64,000 nucleotides of DNA from the NCBI GenBank assembly GCA_037447655.1, contig JBBHKE010000284.1, positions 102,122 to 166,121 on the forward strand, in the 5' to 3' direction. Made by a program: the position numbers and the translations under genes. The notes beneath the pieces were generated by a model. That model was given only the letters and a program-made list of their open reading frames with translations. It did not search any database and was not told where the DNA came from. Positions 22,201 to 34,016 of the stretch are shown in pieces. Position 1 is the stretch's first letter. The number at the start of each line of letters is the position of its first letter. Source of the stretch: Zygnema cylindricum (Eukaryota; Streptophyta; Zygnematophyceae; Zygnematales; Zygnemataceae).

Positions 22201-23352
22201 GATTGGTATTAAAGGGGTTCACCCCAGAGGAGGGGATTGACTAAGGATTTTCCTTAGTCTGGCAGCAGCGGAAGAAATGGAAATACACTAGATGGATATT
22301 ATAACTACTTTAATTAATAGAAAGTTAGAGGAAGAAATTTTCATGAGGCAACTAGAGGGGTTCGTGGAGGAAGGAGATGAGAGCAAAGTCTGCATGTTCA
22401 TAAAGTCCTTATATGGACTGAAGCAGACTCCCAACAGTGGAATAAGAAATTAGATGAGTTTCTCACCTGTCAGGGCTATATGTGGATCAGCTATGACCAT
22501 TCTATCTATATGTTTTAAGATGAGAATGGTATGATTTTTATTGCAATTTATGTGGATGATTTGCTGGTGTTAATTATATCTTTGGAAAAGATCAATAAGT
22601 TAAAGAAAGATCTTAGATGCAAATTTGATATGAACGATTTAGGGGAGACAAGATATATTTTGGTAATCTAAATGGAGATAGATAGGGGGAAAAGGATTAT
22701 CAGACTTACTCAACAGAAAGCAATAGGTTATATGCTTGAGAAATTCCAGATGGAAAAGGCAAACAGTTGTACCACTCCCATGGACTTGAAGAAAGTAATT
22801 GATAAGAGTGTAGAAGGAGGAGTGATAATCTTAGATGATCAGATGAGGCCAGAGGAGAGAGAATTTATGAAGTCTATTCCTTATAGACAGGTCTTAGGAA
22901 TTTTTATCTACTTTATGAACTGTAGAAGGTCGGACATAGCGGCAGCAGTTGGAGTTCTCAGTAAGAGTCTTAACGATCCTAGGAAGAGTGATTAGGAGGC
23001 AGCCAAGAGAGTCATGAGTTATCTGGTATGAATTTGAGAGTTATGGTTGCATTTGAGAGGAGAGCACACTGATATCACTGCTTGGAGTGATGCCAGTTAT
23101 GGGGATGCACCTATGAGAAGATGCACTTCTGGGTATGTGTTGTATGTAGGGAAAGGTGCTTGCTGTAGGAGCAGCAAGCAACAAAAGGTGGTTGCTCAGT
23201 CTACTATGGAGGTTGAGTACATAGCCTCTTGTTCTTCTGTAAAAGAGTTAATGTTGGTCAAGTCCTTGTTGTAGGAACTGGGTATATGAAGAAGGGAGTG
23301 CATTTAGTTTTTTGTGATAATCATGTTGCCATTGCAATTGCAGCCAATCCAA

Positions 23353-24665
23353 TGTTGTTCTTTGGTCTAAAATAGACCGCAGAAGCCACTCAAACTATCA
23401 AATAAAAAGCTAAGCAAAGCAAGGCCAATAAACTGCCATATTGAAATGCATCCTCCAAATGACATACATACGTTCAGAGATGCAACAAACGACAATTAGG
23501 GTAAGATGAAAATCACAACAGACCCTAAAACAAATGCATAAATAATGCATAATAAACAAGTATATTAACAGCATATATAAATAACAACAAATTAATACAT
23601 CACACATAAACAAAAGTATAATCCGATAATAAATGTATCATTTAAATATATGACCTAATCGACAACCCTAAATAACTACATCTTTGGTCCCTACTTTTCA
23701 CGCTAAGCATTGATGATATTGCTAACAAAGCTCATAGCTATATATACACTTGTGAGCTGTCAACAAATCACTAACTGTTAAAACATCCAACGAAAATTAC
23801 GTAACTGTAATTAAGTCCTATTTAACCATAATAAAGTGCTACTAAGAATAAACTAATCATAAGCGTACACCTAAGAGTCAAGTAATCATAAGCGTGCACT
23901 TGTCTACAAGTACGACACATAAACACACTCAATTTAAAGTGTCCAAACCCTAAATGATCATGTAAATAAAACTTGTCATATTCAACACTAATTTATTAAA
24001 ACACAAAAGACAAAACATTGTTGCTCCAAATATTTACAAGTACACACAATCTTATGCTGAGTCATGGTGTATAAGTCATAAGGATTTCGTGAATCTCGTC
24101 AAAGCATCCTAGACGTCCAAAAAAAATATCGTGTGATTGACGCGATTTCGCGTCCCCACTCCTTGAAAAATAACGGTGGCCTTTGTCCCCCCGTCCGTAG
24201 CTCTTATTCGGCACCCTTGATGTCGCGCCACGTGGTCCCAAAGTCCACTTGACCAAACGACGTCAAACCATCCAAATTTGTCCAAACCGCGATTACGTAC
24301 TTCGCCATTAATTACGCCCACCAACTTTAAAGTACACCTATCAAACAAGATTATTTGTACCATCGCCCCTTTTTGATAAATGCCACTTGTCGCATTATAT
24401 TTCGTACGTGCGACGTACCATTTCAACCTCTTTGAATATTTTACGTCCGATTGCTTCGCGATCCGCCGTCCATTTCTCCAACACTTTCCATAATTACGTG
24501 CGTTGGCTCTCGTCACTCAAATTATTATTTCGTACGTCGAACTTCAATTAATTTCACTTCTCCCCCAACCCAAAAATCCATTCATACCACCACATTACTT
24601 TCGGTAATTACGTACGCTCGCAAACACGCGCACGCACGTACGAAATTGAATCTTTCACAACAACA
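23353..24665. mobile_element. Solo LTR of an unrelated family inside F3 RNase H
   Basis: The insert begins TGTTGTT and ends AACAACA, so it has TG...CA ends in a short inverted repeat. It is flanked by identical TCCAA (23348-23352, 24666-24670). The F3 reading frame resumes exactly across it when compared with F1. Its 1,313 bp share nothing obvious with F1-F4 LTRs. The right half is rich in CGTACG motifs. Small frames in it are not convincing. Confidence 0.85.
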
Positions 24666-25178
24666 TCCAAAGCATCATTTCAAAGCTAAGCATATGGACA
24701 TAAGATTGAGTTTTGTGAGGGAAAAAGTAGAAAACAAAATTGTGAATCTTGTGTATAAATCTGATGAAGAAATGGTGGCTGATATGACGACCAAACCTGT
24801 GTCATCTCCCAAGTTAAAGTATTGTAGGGAAAAGTGTGGACTAAAAGAGAAGTTGAAAATAGACTAGAAAGTAAAGGGAGTGTTAAAATAGCTAGATTAA
24901 TAGTGTATTTTCTAGGTCTAATTAGTTTAATGAAAAAGTGAAGACAAGCCCAGGTAGCCTACCTCCAACCCTTCTATTTAGCCCCCATACTTGTTGTAGT
25001 CACTAAAGGAGAGAGAGAGAGAGTGATGGAGCCATGGCTGCCTCAGCTCAATAAGCAGGACTAAAGAGTGACATACGTCACTCTCAACAAAAGGTTGAGT
25101 TCGGCAAGACTCGAACCTCCGACCGGCATAGCGAGGCGTAGCTGTCAGCTCTAACCGGTCTGTCGTAGAAGTTTGCTA

Positions 25179-25377
25179 CACCGTGAATCGTTATTAGCTT
25201 TATGTACGCTATATCGGCACCCTAAAATTTTGACATTGATACCTTAAATATAATAAATTACACTATTTAAGGTCGTGGACCATAATTTGGCAGGTCTCCT
25301 TGCCCTTAATTAGAATGAATGATGTTAATTTTTTCTTTAAACCAATAATTTTTTTACGCTAATAACGATTCAACGTG
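25179..25377. mobile_element. 199-bp T1 MITE in the F3 3' LTR
   Basis: The ends CACCGTGAATCGTTATTAG and CGATTCAACGTG are flanked by TA (25177-25178, 25378-25379). The F3 5' LTR shows the uninserted site at about 14391-14398 (CGCTAGTA), which gives direct proof of a TA duplication. It is an inverted relative of the 199-bp copy at 58850-59048. Confidence 0.9.
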
Positions 25378-26321
25378 TAGTATACATAAAGTGTGATAAA
25401 TATATAAGTTGTAATATGATTGTTAATTGAATTATCGGAATTATGAATGAGGGAACATATAACCAATTGAAAATATAGTGCGAATATTATCTCCGCACGA
25501 AACAAATGAATCAGACATTTTTTTCGACGATTCATATTAAATGTTGGTTTTTGATCCAACGGCATATATAAGCGTCGAGATCCCAAAATGGTAACTTTCG
25601 CGGTTTTTGGACGTGGCATGACCTGACGCAACCCGGAGAGATAACATTTGGTCGCGAAAATTCCGGGGAACATAAAGACGAGAAAAACGTGGATACGCGT
25701 CCACTCAATGGCCTTATCGCACGCAGGCCGTACAGAAAGTACATCGGTCGTAGTACATTTTCATACTACACAGTGATTTGACTGGATCGTATTATTGTAG
25801 ATAGGGGTTGTGAGAGGGGTTTAGGACTGAGTAATTAATGTGAAGACAGTCATCTCTCTCTTAGAGTGTTTGTTTAAATTGGCAATTTGCCACCTCATAG
25901 ATTATCGGTTGGTTCGCTGATTTCAATGGTACTTTTTGCTACAGATGAAACTCTATGTGCTCATACTTTTTGCTACAGATGAAACTTTTTGTGCTCCATT
26001 GCCCACAAAAATCTGAAACTCTGAGACCTCCATAAGTCCTCAGAGTGGAGAGCTTCCAAGAAGCCTCTAGGATAATCCTGACCCCTTTGTGTTTAAGCAA
26101 AAATAACTGCAACCCTGGCAGACAAATACTTTGACCACCTTCACCCCTGTGAAGGCAAGACTCCCCTGAGTCGATAGCAAAAAGAATCTCTGAATTTGCT
26201 CCCCTGAGCAGTAAGTTATGGAGGGTCAAAGTTGACCTTTTGTACAGAAGCTCTCTAGGAGAGAGGGTCCTATCTTCTAATTTTTCTAAGTCCTATCTCT
26301 CTCACAGACTCTATCTACTGA

Positions 26322-26398
26322 TGTACGGAACCAATCAGAATACAGTTCCGTACGCAAAAGTACAGCTGCCGGTGTACTTTATGTACGGACATTGTACG
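26322..26398 (-). promoter_or_regulatory. GTAC cluster with CCAAT-type motif in the F1 LTR
   Basis: Six GTAC tetramers fall within 77 bp, with a CCAAT (reading ATTGG in the element sense) among them. The same cluster occurs in the other F1 LTRs and, in reduced form, in the F2, F3 and F6 LTRs. It lies in the middle of the LTR, where U3 promoter/enhancer elements are expected. GTAC is the core bound by plant/green-algal SBP-domain factors, but binding is only inferred. Confidence 0.4.
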
Positions 26399-26778
26399 AC
26401 ATGGCCTAAATGTCCACACGTGGAATATCTGGATTCACTTCTTTATTCTCGGAGATGCCGCGCTCCAATGTAACATCGCCACGTGTCATCCAATGTGGCG
26501 ATGCCCCCAAACCGCCGAATTCTTCTTCCGCGATCTCCGCGCTAATTCCGGTAGTTCGATTAAACTCGCATTTGATCGTAGCCGTAATAAATACATGCGC
26601 GGTATTTGTTTCGCTTACGAAATCAATGCCCGCTATTGATTTCTTATCCGTACCCCAATTCGTACTTTTACACTACCATATCTATGTATCCCGTTAACAG
26701 TTATAGTTAAATGATTTATCCTACGTGTATATGTTTAAATAATTATCGTACTATATACTATGTAAGACTACTTCTAGA

Positions 26779-26853
26779 CTTAACGGCTAAGGCTACTGGC
26801 TATCTACTCTTTGACGGCCGGCAGGTTCCAGGATCAAATCCTGTCGCCAACAC
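26779..26853 (+). other. tRNA-like module in the F1 LTR
   Basis: The stretch TTAACGGCTAAGGCT (A-box-like) is followed 48 nt later by GGATCAAATCC (B-box-like, in a T-arm-like stem CAGG/CCTG). It is antisense to the element and repeated in every F1 LTR (for example 32179-32253 and 38880-38955). The outer GCCGGC blocks can form an additional stem. No complete tRNA fold is supported. Confidence 0.45.
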
Positions 26854-27073
26854 ATACCTTTTAGTTATTAATCCCTTGACTAATATAAATATCTCGTAAA
26901 CCTCAGGATAGCCTAGGTAGCCATGGCTCTAGGTTCCTCTCCAATTTCTCAGTGACTGCGACAAGTTTGAGAGTTAGAGAGAGAAGTTAGAGGTAGACTG
27001 CCTCGGCTTCTTTATTTCTATTCAGACCTAGAAAATACTTAAAAACCATTAATTTCTACACTCCCCTTATTTT

Positions 27074-30000
27074 CTAGTCAATCTTTAATTTCAGACCACA
27101 TTTCTCCCTGCAGAAAATTAGCTTAGGGGAAGGCACAGGTTTGGTCATCATATCTGCTACCATCTCACTATCTGGTCAGTACTCTAAACTGATTATTTTA
27201 TTTTCTACTTTCTCTCTAACAAAGCTGTGTCTAATGTCCATATGTTTGGCTTTAAAATGATGTTAAGGATTGGCAGAAATAGCAATTGCTGCCTGATTAT
27301 CACAAAATATTTTATGCACACCACTCTTCAGATGACCAAGTTCACCAAGTAAAGACTTGACCCACATCAATTCTTTTACAGCAAAGCAAGAGGCCATATA
27401 CTCAGCCTCCATGGTGGACTGAGCAATAACCTTTTGCTGTTTGCTACTCTCACAGCAAGCCCCATCACCCACATATAATACATATCGAGAAGTGCATCTC
27501 CTCATCGGATCATCACCATAACTGGAATCACTCCAAGTAGTGATGTCAGTATTCTCCCCAACCAAATGCAACAATAGATCCCTAGTTCCTATTAAGTATC
27601 TAAGGACTCTCTTAGCTGCCTCCCAATTCCTTTTAGTGGGAGCATTTAGACTTCTACTCAGCACTCCTACAGCTGCAGCTAAATGCGGCCGGGTACAATT
27701 CATAAAATAGATTAGACTTCCCACTACTTGTCTGTAACGAATAGTCTGCATGAACGTCTGTTCTTCAGGAGATAATTCCTCGTCTAAGACTATGACTCCT
27801 TCTTCCTCACTCCCCTCACTTCCCTTCTTCAATTCCATTGGAGTTGTACAACTGTTAGCTTTATCCATTTGAAATTTTTCAAGCATGTTCCCTATTGCTT
27901 CCTTTTGAGTCAATCTTATAATTTTTCTTTTTGGGTCTCTCTCTACTTGAATTCCCAAAATATATTTTGCTTCCTCTATATCCTTCATTTCAAATCTCCC
28001 CTCAAGATCGGTTTTCAGTTTATTAATTTTTTCCATTGATTTACTTAAAACAACTAAATCATCAACATAAATTGCAATAAATATAAAACCTTCCTCATCT
28101 TCGAAAACATAGATTGAGTGATGTGAGCTGATCCGGATATATCCCTGACCGGTAAGAAACTTATCAAGCTTCTTATTCCAATGTCGAGGCGCCTGTTTCA
28201 AACCATAAAGAGATTTAATCAGCCGGCATACCTTACTCTCCTCTCCTTCTTCCACAAACCCTTCGGGTTGTCGCATGAAGATCTCCTCTTCCAATTCTCC
28301 ATACAAAAAGGCTGTCTTGATGTCCATCTGGTGCACTTCCATGTCTTTCGCTGCTGCCAAGCTGAGAAGTATGCGGACGGAGGGAAATCTGACCACCGGG
28401 GCAAAGGTTTCCTCGTAGTCAATTCCCTCCTTTTGTGTAAATCCCTTTGCCACTAGTCGGGCCTTGTAGCGCTCCATTGTGTTATCTGGGTTCAGTTTTA
28501 ATTTGAAAACCCACTTAGAACCGATTGGTTTTCGGTTAGGTGGACAATCCACCAGCTCCCAAGTATCGGCTGCCATAATTGAGGCCATCTCTTCATTGAT
28601 GGCTGTCTTCCACCGATTTCTTTCTAGACAAGTCATCGCCACTCCATAAGTTTGAGGTTCATCTTGATGAGATAGTTTAGTTACCTTGTTATTAACCTGT
28701 TTTTCTTGCAGTCTTTTACTACTTCTCCTTCCCCCCTCAAAATCTGAGGCCGGAATAGATGGTTCTCGTGGATTCTTTCGAACAAACTCGATTTCTCCCC
28801 TATCCCTAGATTCCGAATCAATTTCCACCACGTCTTCCGCTTCGGGTAGAGTTGTCACTGGAGTTTCCACAACCGAGTCCTTTTCAGTGTCATTTGTACC
28901 TGCAAGAATGTTATCGTCTCTAAAACCTGGATAGTTAGGAAGCTCAAAGTCATCAGAATTTTCTGACTCAAATCTGATTTTTACTGACTTTGTATATTTG
29001 AAAGGATCCACAGACTTTCCGTCATCCATAACTACTAGATGCTTTACTAAGATTATATCTTCCCTTTTTAGATCATAAACTCTATATCCTTTAACATCTT
29101 CATCATATCCTAATAAGTATCTCGGTTTTCCTTTAGGATCTAGCTTCCAATTAGACCGATCTGTATCTAGACTAAATACTTGACTGCCGAAAACCTTTAA
29201 ATGAGATATGTCTGGTTTCCGGCCTGTCCATCTCTCATAAGGTGTTTGATCTTTTATAGCTGAAGTAAGAACTCTATTTTTGAGGTAATTAGCACAGTTC
29301 ATTGCTTCTGCCCAAAATCTTTTTCCTATCTTTTTATCTGACAACATACTTCTAGCACTATCACTTAGTGTTCTTTTTAACCTTTCAACTACCCCGTTCT
29401 GTTCCGGATTTTCTGGAACTGTCTTTTGGTGTTGGACCCCATCTTCCCTCAGAAAAACCTTAAACTGGTTAAAAATATACTCTCCACCATTGTCACTCCT
29501 TACTCTCTTGATTGGAGTTTCATGGAGTTTTTCGCTCCATGCTTTATATTGTCTAAAACAATCCTCAGCTTCTGACTTGTTTTTCAAAATATACACCCAG
29601 GAATATCGAGACCAATCATCAGTTATAGTCATCATAAATCTCTTCCCCCCCGGTGAGGGCACTCTAGCCGGTCCCCAAATATCTGTGTGTACTACATCTA
29701 GAAGTTTTTCTCCCTTGTAGGTGGCTGTTTTATGAAAGGGTAATCTGTGTGCTTTACCTTGAGCACACCCACTACAATCACTTATATCATCACTCTCACT
29801 GAACTGAATCCCTTCCACCACTCCCATCTTTTTCATCTCTCTTAACTTATCTAGATTCACATGCCCAAGCCTCTTATGCCACATCATAATATCATGAACA
29901 CCAGCATAATAAAGTTTCTTCGTTTCATTACTTAAGATCAGCCTAAACATCCCATGGCTACCTTTCTCAGCAATGAAATAGACATCCTCCTCAAAACTAG

Positions 30001-31432
30001 CAGTAAAGACTCCTTCCCTAGTGCTAGTGAAAAAACCCTTATCATCTAATACAGATGTAGAGATAAGGTTTTTGTTCAGCTCCGGAATAAACAATACATC
30101 GAAGAATGTTAATATGGATGTCTTTCCTTCTACTAACACTTTCAGATCTACCGATCCTACAAGAGTAGTGGTGACTATCCTCCCATCCTCGTACTCTATC
30201 TCTACGGTAGGAATCTTTCTTATCTTAGTGAACAGGTGCCTATCCATACACATGTGCATTGAGGCACCTGAATCTATAATCCAGAGTGCTTAACCTTTTA
30301 ATCCACCGTAAGCACATTTCTGTCTTCGTGGAATTTCAACCTCAATTTTCGCCTCCAACTCCTCATCCAAAAGGAGCTCATCATCCTCATCCTCGGATTC
30401 CGCCTCAAGTACCTGTGTGACAAGGGCCTTTTTCTTTCCTCTCGGGGTACCACTGGTCTGCCCCTCCTTTAACCGAAGCTCGGTTAGCCTAGTGCACTCT
30501 GCCATATAGTGCCCCGATTTCTTACAAAAATGACATAAACCTTTGGGAGCCCTTGGTTTGAACTCGTCAACCTGTTTTTTCTGCTCCCTACCCCCATAGT
30601 TTCCGACTCGTTTCCGGGAATCCTTGTTCCTCCAATCGGTCGTTGTTGCCAAGGCTTGGCCACTCTTTCCTCCCCTTCGGATCTCAATCGTATTCTCTCG
30701 AACGAGAATCATCCCTACAACTGAGTTCCATATCCACCTTGAGTCTGGCAAGTCCTGCACACGGTTGACTATGTTCTCGAACTCATCAGGTAACTTCATC
30801 AGTAAACAGTTAACCTTTTCTTTTTCACTAAAAACTTTTCCCGCACTCTCTAGCTCCATGAAGAGTGTTGCAAGCTCATTGCAAAAATCCAACATATTTC
30901 CCCCTTTGTATACATACTCCTTAACTTTCTGATCAGCCAACTGTTGCTGCTGAATTGTACCACTTCGGTACATCTCTATGAGAGCCATCCGAAGATCGGA
31001 TGCCCTTTCTACCTGCAAATGAGGACATGCAAGTCCTTGAGTGAGATGGCGTAGGATGAAGTGCTTTGTCGCCATATTGTTGAAGTCCCAGGTTTCAGTA
31101 TCATTCTCCTCGTTCCTCAGAATAGGTGACATGAATGCTAAACCAGTTGTTATTGGCGTGGTCGCCTCCGTCTCCTTTCCTTTGTCCACCACCTCTCCTT
31201 CCTTTGTTTCCTCCGTTGAGGGTGAATCCTCTTTCCTGTTGAATCTGCTTCCTACAAACCCTGGAGGAATTCCAAGACTTGATGGACGCCCCAATCGTCC
31301 ACTTACTATCCCCCAAAACCTTTTTTCGCATAGAGCTCCTATCATCATACTTTCCCAGTATATGAAGCCAGTTCCATTAATGATTGGTACCCTAGAGGGT
31401 GGGCCCATAACCTGAAACTCTGAGACCTCCAT
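27074..31432 (-). pseudogene. gag-pol: F1-a gag-pol polyprotein with two stop codons
   Basis: One frame of 4,359 nt runs from the ATG in the LTR end to a TAG before the polypurine tract. It is interrupted only at codon 381 (TAA at 30290-30292, between Gag and protease) and codon 1390 (TAA at 27263-27265, near the end of RNase H). Approximate residues: CCHC knuckle CHFCKKSGHYMAEC near 300, protease DSGAS near 387, integrase HKRLGH...CSGCAQGK from 520, DDE catalytic region 580-690, RT YVDDL near 1125, RNase H from 1290. It is Copia type. The first stop falls exactly between gag and pol, but F1-c has a sense codon there, so it is more likely a mutation than a programmed signal. Confidence 0.9.
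31398..31412 (-). promoter_or_regulatory. F1-a primer-binding site (copia type)
   Basis: On the minus strand GGTTATGGGCCCACC follows the LTR end TTTCA directly. It matches the Drosophila copia primer site, complementary to the anticodon arm of initiator tRNA-Met. It is read as codons 7-12 of gag. Confidence 0.85.
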
Positions 31433-33339
31433 AAGTCCTCAGAGTGGACAGCTTCCAAGAAGCCTCTAGGATAATCCTGACCCCTTTGTGTTAAAGCAAA
31501 AATAAATGCCACCCTGGCAGACAAATACTCTGACCACCTTCACCCCTGTGAAGGAAAGACTCACTTGAGTCGATAGCAAAAAGAATCTCTAAATTTTCTC
31601 CCCTGAGCAGTAAGTTATGGAGGGTCAAAGTTGACCTTTTGTACAGAAGTTCTCTGGGAGAGAGGGTCCTATCTTCTAATTTTTCTAAGTCATATCTCTC
31701 TCACAGACTTTATCTATTGATGTACGGAACCTATCAGAATACAGTTCCGTACGCAAAAGTACAGCTGCCGGTGTACTTTATGTACGGACATTGTACGACA
31801 TGGCCTAAATGTCCACACGTGGAATATCCGGATTCGCTCCTTTAATCCTCGGAGATGCCGCGCTCCAATGTTACATCGCCACGTGTCATCCGATGTGGCG
31901 ATGCCCACAAACCGCCGAATTCTTCTTCCGCGATCTCGGCGCTAATTCCGGCCGTTCCATTAAACTCGCATTTAATCGTAGCCGTAATAAATACATGCGC
32001 GGTATTTGTTTCGCTTACGAAATCAATGCGCGGTATTGATTTCTTATCCGTACCGCAATTCGTACTTTTACACTACCATATCTATCTATCCCGTTAACAG
32101 TTATAGTTAAATGATTTGTCCTACGTGTATATGTTTAAATAATTATCGTACTATATACTATGTAAGACTACTTCTAGACTTAACGGCTAAGGCTACCGGC
32201 TATCTACTCATTGACGGCCGGCAGGTACCAGAATTAAATCTTGTCGCCGACACATACCTTTTAGTAAGTAATCCCTTGACTAATATAAATTCCCCGTAAA
32301 CCTCAGGATAGCCTAGGTAGCCATGGCTCTAGCTTCCTCTCCAATTTCTTAGTGACTGCGACAAGTTTGAGAGTTGGAGAGAGAAGTTAGAGGTAGACTG
32401 CCTCGGCTTCTTTATTTCTATTCAGACCTAGAAAATACTTAAAAACCATTAATTTCTACAAAATCGCAGATCCAAAAGAAGCTAATCTAGATAGTGCCGA
32501 CTCGAAGTTGATATAAACCCAAATGACTGACCCCTTGACAATTAGAAACCCATTATAGCTTCACCCTTGTGAAATAAGACTTTATGTGTGCTTAGTTCCA
32601 CCACAGAATGCAAAGTTAGAATATAAGTTTTGGACAAGTTCACCCACTTTGACTTTCCCTTAGAAATGCAGCCACCCTGACAAGCAAAAACTCCTACCAA
32701 CTACACCCCTGTGTAGCGTGGACTCCCTTGAGTCCGCGGCAAAAAGAATCACTGAAAATGGTCAAGTAAATTGATAGTTATGAATGGTCAAAGATGACCT
32801 TTTGTAAAAGAGCTCTCTCGAAGAGAGGCTGCTACCTACTAAATTTTCTAAGTCCTATTCCCTCTCTAAAACTCTATCTATTGACGTACGGCACCAATCA
32901 AATTATTGTGTCTTACAGAAAAGTACAAGTAACGATGTACTTTCTATACGGCCATTTTAAAACATGGCCAAAATGTCGACACGTGTCAAATCGGGATTTG
33001 TTCCCGTAATCTTCGAAGTTGCCGCAATCCAATGTTGTCGCGCCACGTGTCACTCAAGGTGGCAATGACCGTAAAACGCCAAAAGTACCTTTTCCGCGAT
33101 CGCGACACCTATCACGGCCGTCCGCTCAAAACTGACTTTAATTCTAACCGTTGAAAATGGGTGCGCGGTATTTGTTTCATGGTCGAAACAAATGCTCGGT
33201 ATCCTTTTCGTAATGTACATAAGACAGTACTATGTTTGAACTGTTTCTCTGTACTAGGAATCAATTCGTCTAGTTAAATGAATTGATCTACTTGATAATA
33301 TTTATATGTTTATCAAACCTAATAGTAACTAGCAGTAGT

Positions 33340-33420
33340 CCTAGACTAATAGGATAAAGCTACCAGTTAACAGCTATCTTGACGAACGGCGGGTTCCACG
33401 TTCAAATCCTGGGTTCGTCA
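33340..33420 (+). other. tRNA-like module in the F2-b LTR
   Basis: The stretch CGTTCAAATCC (B-box-like) is preceded by GGATAAAGCT (A-box-like). Flanking TGACGAAC and GTTCGTCA can pair as a stem. It is antisense to the element, as in F1 and F3. The 5' LTR carries the same module at 36350-36435 with a small internal duplication (CTATCTTGACGG). Confidence 0.4.
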
Positions 33421-33616
33421 TCTGTCTTTTTGGTGAATCTACCTACTCTATTCCATGTCTTCTCTAGAGGACCAAGGCAGCCATGGCTCTATATCCCTTG
33501 TCCAGCCTTCAGTGACTACAACAAGTGTGGGGGCTGGGAGAGGGGAGTTTAGAGGCAGACTGCCTCTGCTTCTTTCCTATCCTAATACAGACCTAGAAAA
33601 TACTCAAATATCAACA

Positions 33617-34016
33617 CTCCCCTTATTTTCTAATCTATTTTTTTTTCAACTCCCACCATCAAATAAACAAATACCCCCTCCCCCTTTTCTTTTTTATTTT
33701 TCCATTTTGTTTTCCCTTTCATAAAACTTAAAGAAATACTCTCGTGTTTAACACAGTGCTTTAGATTAACCGAAATAATAATTCCATCACACATTTTATT
33801 TTACATCCGACTTTTCATTAACCCGAGCAAAGATTTTATCCACCTCATCACTTTTCCATCCACACACAACCGGATTTCCCTCTTGCAATCCAAACAGTCA
33901 GCCCCATCTCCAATCTGCAACATACACCCAGATGCTAACCCTTTTACAGGCACACCTTCATAAGTACTATCACTTCTTTTAGTGATGTGAAACCCATTAC
34001 CCCCAAAAAATGAACT
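33617..34016 (-). pseudogene. F2-b second coding region, unknown product
   Basis: This stretch is homologous to 17365-17745 of F2-a: GNGFHIT, YEGVPVKGLA, LQIGDGADCL, DGK-MRWI. An alternative frame reads DEVDKIFARVNEKSDVK before a stop. No known retroelement domain is recognised. It lies between gag and the polypurine tract, where pol would be expected. Confidence 0.4.

Larger units (their letters stand above)
19232..24867 (+). pseudogene. gag-pol: F3 gag-pol remnant (Copia order)
   Basis: The ATG at 19232 lies in the LTR end (M-E-D-T-E-L-Q-F-M-G-P-P-S). A zinc knuckle C-x2-C-x4-H-x4-C is at about 20118-20160. The protease motif reads IIDSSAS instead of DSGAS (near 20385). The integrase zinc-binding region (HKRLGHVHFDRL) and DDE region follow at 20780-21350, then RT (IYVDDLLV near 22545) and RNase H (WSDASYGDAPMRRC near 23080). 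PR-INT-RT-RNH order is Copia/Pseudoviridae. Stops and frameshifts occur throughout, and a solo LTR interrupts the RNase H tail; coding resumes at 24671. Confidence 0.85.
26014..32460 (-). mobile_element. F1-a: nearly intact Copia element with AAATC duplication
   Basis: The 5' LTR is 31413-32460 (1,048 bp) and the 3' LTR is 26014-27060 (1,047 bp), both TGTAGAAATT...GTTTCA. The 5-bp duplication AAATC is exact (26009-26013, 32461-32465). It sits 34 bp from the end of the F2-b 3' LTR. A polypurine tract (AAATAAGGGGAG, minus strand) abuts the 3' LTR. LTRs differ at scattered positions, so the insertion is not brand new. Confidence 0.95.

Noticed and set aside
24109-24867. Frames crossing the solo LTR near 24109-24516 and 24451-24867
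   Set aside because: The first lies in the solo LTR with no motif. In the second only the part after 24670 is real, being the F3 RNase H tail.
30290-30292. Programmed stop between Gag and protease in F1
   Set aside because: F1-b and F1-c have sense codons at the same place, so the stop in F1-a is best read as a mutation.
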